Shown here: positions 1 to 11,100 of the stretch, in pieces
Position numbering within the stretch: position 1 is the stretch's first letter
How the letters are laid out: every line of letters begins with the position of its first letter
Origin: Calliphora vicina
Taxonomy: Eukaryota > Arthropoda > Insecta > Diptera > Calliphoridae
DNA length: 64,000 nt
Reading direction: 5' to 3'
Assembly (NCBI RefSeq): GCF_958450345.1
Contig: NC_088781.1
Location: forward strand, 47,851,357-47,915,356
Position numbers and translations under genes: made by a program
Notes under the pieces: model-generated
Told to the model about the DNA's origin: nothing
Database searches by the model: none
Seen by the model: only the letters and a program-made list of their open reading frames with translations

Positions 1-753
1 ACAACTTCTATCTGTCAGCCTTTTGATCAAGGTATTATTCAAAGTTTTAAATTTCATTATCGCAGTTTTATTGTCAAAACTATTCTGTAAAATTTAGATC
101 ATCCAGAAAAATCTACATTTTTCGTGGAAATGCATAAAATTGTAATGATCTTTTTTAGTTTTTTGTTATTTAATACACTAAAAAAATATTGTATTTTTTT
201 TGGGCCACCGTAGCTATAGAAAGTTTTCACTGTATATCTAATTTGTTTAAACTATCATCAAAGCCTATAAATATATATTATATATTAGGACATTATGACA
301 ATATGACTTAATAGCAGACCGTTTGAATCCCCCAATAGTTTCCATTGATTATTTTTAATTAACTTTCATTTTCAAATTATGTTTTCTGAATTCTATGCGG
401 AAAATCTCATTTTTATTTTCTGGATATAAAAAGGTCATGTTTTAGAAAACCGCAAGTTTCCATTGCATTATAACTCCTTGTATTTATCTTTATTTTATTC
501 GAGCGTAATATTCGATAAAAAAGTTTAATTTTGTTAAAAATAATATTAACATAATTTTTATTATTTGAAATAGTTTACTTATTTGCTCTCTTAAGTGGTA
601 ACATTAACAATAAAAGCAAACATTTTTATTGCATAATTAAATTTAGCATTTCAGTTTTTCTCGGAAAATATAACCAACATTTATTAAAAACTAAATAAAC
701 ATGTTGTCACTACACTATCACCAATCTTTGTCAAATATACCCTCGCGCATTTG
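1..753. other. AT-rich flank downstream of the EF-Ts gene
   Basis: No coding exon is recognisable here. The sequence is AT-rich with homopolymer runs. The minus-strand EF-Ts gene ends at 754, so the stretch just below 754 should hold its 3' untranslated region; a minus-strand AATAAA-type signal (TTTATT on the plus strand) lies near 680-685. A short string around 284-311 (TATTAGGACATTATGAC) recurs near 3820-3910, so part of it is dispersed repeat. Confidence 0.5.
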
Positions 754-1798
754 TCAATTACTGAGTTTAGCCTTTTCCAAATCCTCATTGGCAGCTGCCT
801 CGCCACATTCGAAACGTTGATAGTCGATAATCGACAAATTATTCTCCTGCAATACCTCGCCCACGGTCTTGTCATCATCAAGTAAATATTCCTGGTGAAT
901 AAGGCAGGTTTCATCGTCCTTATTGGCATTGGGTTTGTCCTTACCAGCTTCACCCACTTTTTTGGGATTTAAACCGACAATGTGTTGACACAGGTTCTTG
1001 TGTAACTCCTCATCAGCATTATCGCCTCGGAATGCTACAATGGCACCATATTTACCAACTTGTGTAATATTTTGTGTTGACTCTTGGTTGCTTGCCTGGG
1101 GATGGGCATAGCCCGAAAGTTTCATATCATTGTTGACTTTGAAGCAAATGGCGCGCTTAATGGAGGCATTCTCACCCACGGTGCCAATCAATAAAGCCAA
1201 ATGATCGGCCAAGGTTTTACCATCAGCAGTTTTGAGGTTTTTTAAAGCTTCTGCCTCGAAACCAGACTGTATTATAAGAGAAAATATTATTATTTATTTT
1301 CAAAATATTTGATTTTAAATTTTAATAATACCTTCCACAAGTCTCCATCAAATTGTGTAAGTTCTGTATATTGAGCACATACTCTGGAGACATGGTCAAC
1401 AAAACCTTTAAAATTTTCATTACGGGCTACAAAATCTGTTTCACAATTAACCTCCACCATGGCGCCAATGTTGCCTTTAATCAAAACACCCACTAAACCT
1501 TGAGCAGTAGCTCTCTCAGCCAATTTAGTAGCCTTAGACCAGCCAAGACTTTGGGCCTGTTCATTCAACCATTTCTCAGCCTAAAAAAATAACAATATAA
1601 AATCAGAAAATATCTCTTAATTGCATGTTACTAAATTCTTACCAATTTTAAATCATTATTGTGCATTTCCAGGGCCTTCTTGCAGTTGGCAAATGTGTAA
1701 CCGGTCTTTTTTCTCAACGCTGCCAATGCACTTTTCTCTGCGCCGGCAAACACAATGCGGCTGGTGTGCAAGAATCTGGTGAATTGTTGGAAAATCAT
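754..1798 (-). CDS. mEFTs: Mitochondrial translation elongation factor Ts (complete, three exons)
   Basis: Nucleotide-exchange factor that releases GDP from mitochondrial EF-Tu during protein synthesis in the matrix. Exons on the minus strand are 1798-1643, 1580-1332 and 1266-754, all joined in phase 0 with GT...AG introns of 62 and 65 bp, giving 305 residues and a TGA stop at 756-754. The first 18 or so residues (MIFQQFTRFLHTSRI...) are basic and hydroxylated without acids, as in a mitochondrial presequence. The UBA-like N-terminal domain (about 21-65) has the RKKTGYTF motif. The EF-Ts signature VEVNCETDFVARNE covers about residues 94-107 and is intact. The rest is the dimerisation/core domain. 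Length fits metazoan mitochondrial EF-Ts (about 310-325 aa). The start is the first ATG preceding the presequence. No frameshift or missing motif is seen. It is divergent from the dynein gene next door. Confidence 0.96.
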
Positions 1799-2170
1799 AA
1801 TGCTATATTGTTATTCGGGTTACTCCTGGTGACACACTTAACTTGTTGCTGGTTTCCCTTAAATGCAGCTGTGCTGGTATGTGAAATTTTATCAAAAAAC
1901 ACCTAGGAAACCAAACAAATATTTTTGTTTATAAACTGACAATAAAAATTTCATAACAAGGAAAATAAAAACAACAAATTTTTCACCAACTGTCTAGCAA
2001 ACCGGAAAAAATCAATTTCTAACAAACAGTCATAAAGAAAGGACGAATTTTTCTATAAAACACAAGGAATAAATACAATATCGCGGAAAGTTTTTTAACA
2101 CACAATTAAAAAGTTAATTCTTTGTTAAATTCCTGAAAAGTTATATTATATTTTTAATGATTTTACAACT
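1799..2170. promoter_or_regulatory. Shared upstream region of EF-Ts and the dynein heavy chain
   Basis: A 372-bp interval separates the EF-Ts start codon (minus strand) from the predicted dynein start codon (plus strand). Both promoters and both 5' untranslated regions must fit here unless distal elements are used. It is AT-rich, with no transposon ends, and I see no clear TATA box with a matching initiator on either strand. The bidirectional reading is inferred from gene layout alone. Confidence 0.55.
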
Positions 2171-2192
2171 ATGAAACGTCGCTCGGAAGAAG
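2171..2192 (+). CDS. Dynein exon 1 (22-nt coding exon, predicted start)
   Basis: ATG AAA CGT CGC TCG GAA GAA G followed directly by the donor GTATTG. It encodes MKRRSEE plus one base, and that phase is exactly what the acceptor at 7648 needs (G+CC = Ala). Exon 2 has no usable upstream start in the same frame, so a short 5' exon is required. The choice of this ATG rests on position, phase and donor quality only. Another small exon in 2193-7647 cannot be excluded. Confidence 0.6.
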
Positions 2193-5100
2193 GTATTGTT
2201 TTTGCACAAATTTCTATTAATTTTAATTGAAAAATTTCTTAAATTACAAGGAATTAAAGAAAAATTTACTTTTTTGCACGATGAAAAAAATCAGTTGCAC
2301 AATACGTCAAAGATTCTATTTTTTGACATACAGCACGTTGAGAGTAAAAAAGAGAGAGAAAAACAAAAAAAAAATATGACATATCAAAGTCAGTGTGTGT
2401 AAATTAATGACGGCGTTATACATTTGGTAGTGTTGTAAATGGTTGTAGTAAAAGTATTATACAGTACTTCTAGTACTGTATTTTATTATTCAGCACAGAG
2501 TTGCTTATATATAAAACCGTTAAATTTAAATTTCATATTTAATGAAAAATATGTGCCAAATAATAAAAGTTATGATAGCAAATGATGTTGAAGTTAATGG
2601 AAATTGGATTTTTTTAAAATATTTATTACAAAATTTGTGTATTTTGGTACATAATTTAAAATTTGCATTTACATTTTAACTTCGAGTGTAAAATAGGAAT
2701 TTTGAAAAACTACACCAGTTTTATGACACTCGTGATACATTGGTTGTAGACGGGTTTTGTAGAGCACTTATTAGTCCCAAAACAACTGCAAGGATCTGCT
2801 TTAAAAGCTTTTTTTTTTTTAAAAATACAAAATTTATATCTCAACAAATTAAAATCAAGTTTGCTTAGCGTACAAATGAGCTAAGTCAACTTTTTATGAA
2901 AATTGAGATTATTATTTCGTTGTTATACTATGGTATTAGGGTTCCTACGCGGGAAAAATTTTCCGGGAATTCCCGGGAAAATTTTTTTATTTTATTACGA
3001 TTCTGTATACAGATGTTTTAGAAGCATATTCAACAGCAAGTAGTATCACCAATGCTACGGCATTGAAGTTGGAGCAATAGTTATCAAGGTGGCCAGATTT
3101 GATTATATTGCCATTGCATTCCATAGTTTCAAATGTTACGAAGTCGTTTGTTTTGGATGCGTGGGTGAAAAGAAGATTCCAGTTTGGTTTCATAACAATT
3201 TTGTTTATAAACCATAAGAGGTGTTGTGGTTTTAAGTAAATCAACTATAGATAGAATTAACGAGGATTCTTCCATGAAGCCATGGTGGTTCTGTACCGCA
3301 ATTCTGTAACTTTTTAACGACAAAATTTTGTCGTTAAGTAATCAAAATTCGTTAGTTAACAATATTTATCGTTAAGAGATATTCCGAATTAAATTTTACC
3401 GATTATTTTCGTTAAAAATAGTCGGTAGATAACGAAATTTGTCGGTAGGTTAACGACAAATAAAATGTTCTAGTTTTGTAACATAAATATTCGAAATAAG
3501 TTGTTTTTTGAAAGTACGGTTGGTCAACTTTTTTGTGTTTGTTAGATACGGACTGATTTGGGTTTTTAATATAAAAATTAACATGCTTTAATTATCTTTT
3601 TAAGATTAATTTGGACATATATTTGGTCAATTCACAAGGTCTCTTATCAGTCATATTGTCATAATGTCCTAACATATCTCGTCTCGGCGGCTCGGCTTAA
3701 CCGACTCTTAGGCATTCGGCGCAGGTCTCTGCTGGCTGGTTACGATAAAACATAGCATACATAGTAGTATTATTTTAGGATTTTTTTTAGTTTGAAAAGC
3801 AATAAAAACCACTGTGAAATATTAGGACATTATGAGACCTTGTGAATTGACCAATTATATTTATTTTGAAAAGCAATACAAACCACTGTGAAATATTAGG
3901 ACAATATGACATGATAAGATACGTTATGAATTGACCAATTATATTAATTTTAGAAAATAATATTCGAATTTTAAGAGCAACTTTTATTTGGGGCATAATA
4001 TCCATAATTAACATGTGATACGATGTGACACGATTATAAACTTATATAAAAGTTATAAAATCGTTTTTAAGACAGTATTCTAAGAAGGAAATTCATCTGA
4101 ATTTGTCGACTGTCCTTATAACAACACATGAAAAGCAATATGTATCTAAATTCTGAATTAATGATCTCTTGTGGTGGCATAGACATATGTATTACACTGG
4201 GTTACTTTTATTTTTAGAAAAAAAACTCTTGTTCTTTTGTTTTCAGTAGGTTTCGCGAACATATTTGGGTGAGCTGATGCTTGATTTTTATATATAAATG
4301 CGATTATTTATTCACACGACTACGAATTTATCTGCAAACACGAAAAAATAGTAAATATTTTTATGAATTTTTAATTTTAAAAATATTGACATTTATATTT
4401 TTAACTATATTCGTCGTTAAAATTTATTACCGAGAGATATCGTTAACTTCAAATAGTGAATATTAAATTCGTTAAAGCAACCGATAGTTTTTGTTACTTA
4501 ACGACATCGGTAGGAAAGTATAGAAAGTTACAGAATTGCGGTACTGTTGTATTTTTGAAAAGTTTAGGTTTGAGGTTTACATTAAGATAACGTAACAGAT
4601 TAATGATTTTTAATATAGTAGATTCACGCTTAGGTTTTCTTTTGTAGTTATTATACCCTTAAAGTATATATATTCTGGATCCTTATAGATAGCGGGTTCG
4701 ATTAAGCCATGTCCGTCTGTCTGTCTGTTGAAATCAATTTTCTGAAGGCCCCAGATATCTCCGGGATCCAAATCTTCAACAATTCTGTCAGACATACTTT
4801 CGAGAATTTTGCTATTTAAAATCAGCAAAATTCGTCCATAAATAACGGAGATATGAGCAAAAATCCGAGACAACCTCTGAAAATTTCATCAAAAAACACA
4901 ATGTATTGCATGCTTTGACAAAAAAGCAACAAAACGTATGTTTGGATGTGCATGCTTTTGCGTATTTTCTTTCTTTTGACGTTGTTGTTGTTTTTTATAC
5001 AACTAAACGTATGTTTGGTTGTGTGTTGGTATTTTTGCTTTGCATGTGTGGTTTTGTTTTGACAAAAAAGCAACAAAACGTATGTTTGGATGTGCATGCT

Positions 5101-8100
5101 TTGCGTATTTTGTTTTTCTTTTGTGTTTTGTTTCTTTTGGCGTTGTTGTTGTTTTTTATACAATTAAACGTATGTTTGGATGTGCGCTGGTTTCATTGCC
5201 TTGCGTATTTTGTTTTTTCTTTTGGTGTTTTGTTTCGTTTGGCTTTGTTGTTGTTTTTTGTATTCTTGATAAATTTATGATGCTGTACGCTGAAAGTGGG
5301 CAATGTACATACATACATACAGTGGTGGCCAGGAATTTAAGACAAAAATTGTTTGCTAAATTCCACGTGATTGTCAATTATTTTTTCAAATATTTCCACA
5401 AATATGTATGTATGCATGAGGACTGTTTTAACACACAAGTGTGTTTTATTCGACTGTGTCAATTCATACATATTCACCACGAACACATACAATTTTTCTA
5501 CAATTTGACCAAAAAATTTTTTTTTTAAATAAACATATTTCTCACATTTATGTATATCATTATATTTTTATTATTATAAAATATTCGGACCAAATTTCGT
5601 ATTTTTAGTTCCATTAGTTTCGGTCATATCATGTTATTAACAGCGGATGTTCGCTGAGGTGGGTCAACGTATTTCCACATATCTTTGTACATATATGTTT
5701 TACCGATTTTTCCAAACATTTTTGAGAAACTAGAAACATTAATAATAAATTGCATACCCTTAGAAGTCCTTTTATTTTGGCTCTAACGCACTTAATATTC
5801 AGTTGATGAAAAATATTCAAGTATTTGTCTTAAATTGGTGGCCACCACTGTATATAATAATTATAAAAAATAATAATGCATCCACAACAAAGGTGAAGGG
5901 TATATAAGATTCGGCATAGCCGAATATAGCACTCTTACTTGTTTTTTTTTAATTTAAAAAAAAAAAAATTTCTTAAATTTTTTCGTGTTAAATATTATTT
6001 TTCACATTTTTGACCCATTGTATTTCCAACTTACTATGGTCTTATTTACGTCGTTGCAAAGGTCTTTGAAATATCTATCATTAGATATCCTTATTCTCTA
6101 TATTAATGACTTAGTAATCCAGATATGGATTAAAAATGGTCAAACATCAAGGTTATCCTGGATTTTTCCTTATATCTCAGGCATTTGTGGGCCGATTTTC
6201 TCGATTTTAAATAGCCGGGTCTATTGCGTATATATTGATGTAAGAATCATGTATAACGATCCAAAATATATATACTTTGTGGTCGTAAATGAAAAATGTA
6301 GAAATTACAAACGGAATGAGAAAGTGTATAATAATATAAGTAATAGAGCTATATTCGGCGGTGCCGAATGTTATATAGCCTTCACCAAATTATACTTCAA
6401 AATACAAATTTTAAATATTTTTAGGTAAACAAAATTTATTTTTTTTTCGAAAGTTGTTTTTTTTAATTTTTTGGAAAAAAAATTTGTTCGAATTGTTCTT
6501 TTAAATTTTAAAAGATTTTTTTTGTTTTTTTTTTAATGTTGGTGATAAAAAAATTCGGGTTAAAAAATATTTTTCCAATTTTGACCCATTGTAGGTCCGA
6601 TTTGCAATGATATTATATACGTCGTTGCAAAGGTCTTTGAAATATCTATCATTAGATATTCATATTGTCTATATTAATGACTTAGTAATCAAGATATAGG
6701 TCAAAAATCGAGGTTGTCCTGGTTTTTGCCTTATATCTCAGCCATTCGTGGACCGATTTTCTCGATTTTAAATAGCAACCGAGCCGAGAGAATTCCCGAT
6801 ATATTGATTTATCAATCAAGTTTGTAAATTAATTGGGGGCTGATTTCAACATGCATACGGACAGACAGCCATGGCTATATCGACTTCGCTATCTATAACG
6901 ACCCAGAATATATAAACTTTGTAAGGTCGCAAATGAAAAATGTAGAAATTACAAACAGAATGACGCACTTACCACTCATGGTGAAGGGTATAAAAATATG
7001 TAAAAGAAAATATACCAAGAAAGGACTTTATAAGTCGCCAACAAAGTTTTTCGAAACTGTGATTATTTATCATTATAAATCATACCAAATAAGTAATAAA
7101 ACTGCATAAACAGATTTCAACAATATTTAAAACAATAGATTTTAGAATGTTTTTTTTTGTCACCTGTAAAATTTGTAAAAAGGGCCTTTTATTACCACTT
7201 TTTGCACTCCAAGCTAACGATCAATGAACACAAAATTAATACAAAAATCAGTTATCAATCCTTTTGATCTCTAAATATAAGTTTTCTTATGCTAATTCTA
7301 AATTGATCCGAACAAACTATACAAGTTTTTCAACTGCTTTTTGGAAATATTTAAAAGTGTACAATTTCACATCAAATTCACTGGTGAAAGAACTAGTTCT
7401 CGAATGATTCCTAAAAAGGTCAATGCCAAACTAGAACAATCAGTAAGAACTATAAGAATGCGTTATAGAATTAGTTGTGGAGCTAATATACATACATATA
7501 TTTTCTTAATAAATATTTGATTAGGATGATTATTTGTGATCACTTTCAATTCACATTAAAAATCGGTTTTTTATATGAAACCCTAAAAATTGATAGTAAG
7601 TTCCCTCATTCCTTAATATTCAATAACACACTTTCCTTTCTTTGCAGCCTATCGCAAACCACCCAGCCACCACAGCTCCAGCAGCGGAGCCAGTACTGTC
7701 AAGAGACCATGTTCGAAACAAAAGTTCGTCTACAATCGTCCCAAGCCCGACATCCTGCAGAGTATATTGCGTTCGAAGGCAAATCCAGAATACAATTCAC
7801 GACGTCTCTGGTATGAATTGAATATGCCAGAATGTACAAGTGAAATATTAGATGGAAGAATGCTATCAACCAGCATACCTGATAGTCTTCTATGTCATAC
7901 CAAGGAAATGCGTTGCAAACGTAGGATACAAACCAAAAAGAAAGAAAGTGAGTATGAAGACATTGTTGTGCAGTGGGTGGCAAAAAGTTAGATGTTCCAC
8001 TTTTCTTTTATTTTTGTATATGGTAACAATTTGTTACACATGATTACACATTAATGGCAATTCATGTTATTTGTTTCATACACATTGCTCCTGCACTACC

Positions 8101-11100
8101 TCCCAAACTCCTCATCACACAACCATAACTTTTGGGGCCATAATAATAATGTAGAGCGACCTTCTTACATGCAAATGCGTTTGGAACGAGAAAACTTTCG
8201 CAAAAAGTTAGTCGAATTAATTGCCCGTAAAGATGATGATGATGATGGAAATACTGCTGCCGTTGGAGGCTCTAGTGCCAATGCCATTGATTTGGAAGCT
8301 GAATTTCCCAACAAAGATGAAAAGGAAGTTTTACGTTATTACTATTACATTAAACATGGCATCGATACCATACACGTTTCGCCCATGAGCAAAAAAGTGT
8401 TGAATAGGTAGGTTGATTTGACTTGCAATCTTTTTGTTTTGCAAACATTTATTTAGAGAAAGTTTAGTTTGTATGTTGTATGTATTTAATTGCCTCATCA
8501 TTTTGTTCCATTAATTCTAGAATTAAAAGTCAAATACCAGCTGTTTTAAATAAATGGGCCACTGCCCTTAATGAAAATATCGATGAGATAAAATCCGATT
8601 ATGTGTTTGCCATGAAAAAGGCAGTTATTGATTTTGTTTTACAAAACTCTTTGATCAAATTGAAAAAAGATGCGCAATTGGAATTAACGGCGGAAAGGAA
8701 GGAGGCGAATAGAATGTTTAATAGATGGCGGTATCGGTAAGATTTGAAATATGTTTACAGTGTTCTAAATATTAGGATTATGTTAAGGAAACGGTTATGT
8801 TTTCAAAATGGAAACAAACAAATTTAGATACAAGTTTATATTTTTATTGCTCAACATGGTCTTCATTCGAAATCTAGTTAATATATAGTAAGAATCGTTA
8901 AAATCTTTAAACTACTTAACTCAGATGGGTTTATGTTATCACTGTTTTGGAAACCCATCGTGTGGCCTATAAAATTCCTGGTCAAATAATATGTTCAAAT
9001 ATAATTCTTCAGCGAATAAGTTAAATTTCATGTCAATTTATTTGACCAGTATGAAATGTCTGTCTAAAATATATCCGAAATTCAACAGCTTCGATTAAAC
9101 TCCTTAAATGTCTCCTTAAGGTGGGTTTATTGTCGATTTAGGAACTGTATAGCTCTCGATTGGTCTGTAAGATCCACTGTCCAATATTATATTCGTTAAA
9201 TTTCATGTAAATTTGTTAGTCTTATATAAAATGGCTTTCTTAACCCCTTGTGGACCAAGTCTTTAAATCGTTGAAACATTTTTTATTAGATATTGAAAAT
9301 AAGGACTTCAGGAAATTATTTACAAAATTTTAACTTTGTGGAGGACCTGAAAGGTACCGAAAGAGACCTGCAAGGATCCGAAAGGGACCTGGTATCATTT
9401 AGTCAGCATCAGCCAAAAGATAAAAAAACTCATTGATTTTTATTGACATTTTATTAATATATTGATTAGTTTTGTAAATTTTATAAAATTTTCTATTACA
9501 AGTCTATTTTATGGTATTTTACGAAATAGTATCTTCTGTCATTACAACATAAATAATCTCCACAATGAGAATAAGCGAGTTTGCCAATAGACAAAAAAAA
9601 TATATTATTCCAAAGATGATAGTGTACTTCAAAGTACTTTTGGGCAAAAAGGGTCAAAATATGTTTTGTTTTTATTTTGTAAGCTTATTATTGTTATGGT
9701 GCCAGATCCCTCCAAAAACTAATACGCCTATTTCAAGTTCGGATATTGAAAGACTTCTTCTCGAAAAGAGAAGACTCAGAAGAGAATGGCAACATAATAG
9801 ATCACCTGCTGCAAAGCAGAGGCTGTCCGCAGCAGTACGTAAACTGAAAAGAGCCCTTCATTTAGAAGAGGATCGCATAAACGAAAATTATATTAAAAGT
9901 TTGACGAGTACAAAGAGGCACAAAGCGCTTTAAGAAAAGCTGACGGAACCTGGGCACGAAGTGCTATAGAAAAAGCCTCAGTATTTGCTGAACATTTAAG
10001 TGAAGTATTTCAACCCAACTCCACGGCAAATGAGTTTGAACTAGAAGAACTGCCAGCTTCAACAATGGCTAATGCAGCCCAATTCGATATTAGTCCTGAG
10101 GATGTTAATAGAGTAATTAAAAATAAATTAGACTTGAAAAAATCACCGGGATATGATTTAATAACGCCATCAATGATTAAGAACCTACCAAATGTGACAA
10201 TAATTGTGCTATCTATATTGTTTAATGCGATCTTGAAACTAGGAATTTATCCAAAAAATTGGAAAATTTCTCAAATAATAATGATACCTAAACCGGGTAA
10301 AGATTTAACCCTGCCATCTTCTTATAGACCTATTAGCCTACTCCCTTGTTTGTCGAAGATATTCGAGAAAATATTCCAGGAAAAGATAATACCTTTTTTG
10401 AATGATGGAAACATTATCTCAGTACACCAATTTGGTTTCCGTGAACATCATGGCACCATTGAACAGGTCAATCGTTTAACTGGAGAGATTAGAAAATCTT
10501 TTGAATTAAAGAAATATTGTTCTGCCGTCTTTTTAGACGTTGCTCAGGCTTTTGACAAGGTATGGCATAAGGGTCTAGTACATAAAATCAAATGTTTACT
10601 ACCACTATGTACTCATAAATTGCTGGAGTCTTATTTATCGAATAGACTTTTCAGAGTTAAGTACAATGATTATGTGACGAGAGAATACAAGATTGGAGCT
10701 GGCGTTCCACAGGGAAGTGTACTAGGACCTACGCTGTATTTGATTTACACCTCCGACCTCCCTACGTGCGATAAACTAACAATTTCAACATTTGCTGATG
10801 ATACCGCCATTATTAGCTCAGACGAAAACCCACTCATGGCATCTAGTCAACTGCAGAATTACCTCGTACGTGTGGAGTCATGGTTGAAAAACTGGCGAAT
10901 AAAGGTAAATGAGCTGAAAAGTAAACATGTTACGTTCGCTCTAAGAAGAGGAAATTTCCCACCTGTCACACTCAACAACGTTAATATACCGCAGTCTGAT
11001 TATGTCACCTACCTTGGTATTCATCTGGATAGACGGCTTACTTGGCGCCGACACATAGAAACCAAAAGACTTCACATGAAGTTAAAAGCCTCTAGCTTTC

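Noticed and set aside
1661..1906. Plus-strand 81-codon frame opposite EF-Ts exon 1
   Set aside because: It is antisense to the well-supported EF-Ts exon 1 and its presequence and has no similarity of its own.
4822..5528. Open frames of 113, 124 and 169 codons on both strands
   Set aside because: They span a minisatellite and a Tc1 MITE, are low-complexity, and overlap each other on both strands.
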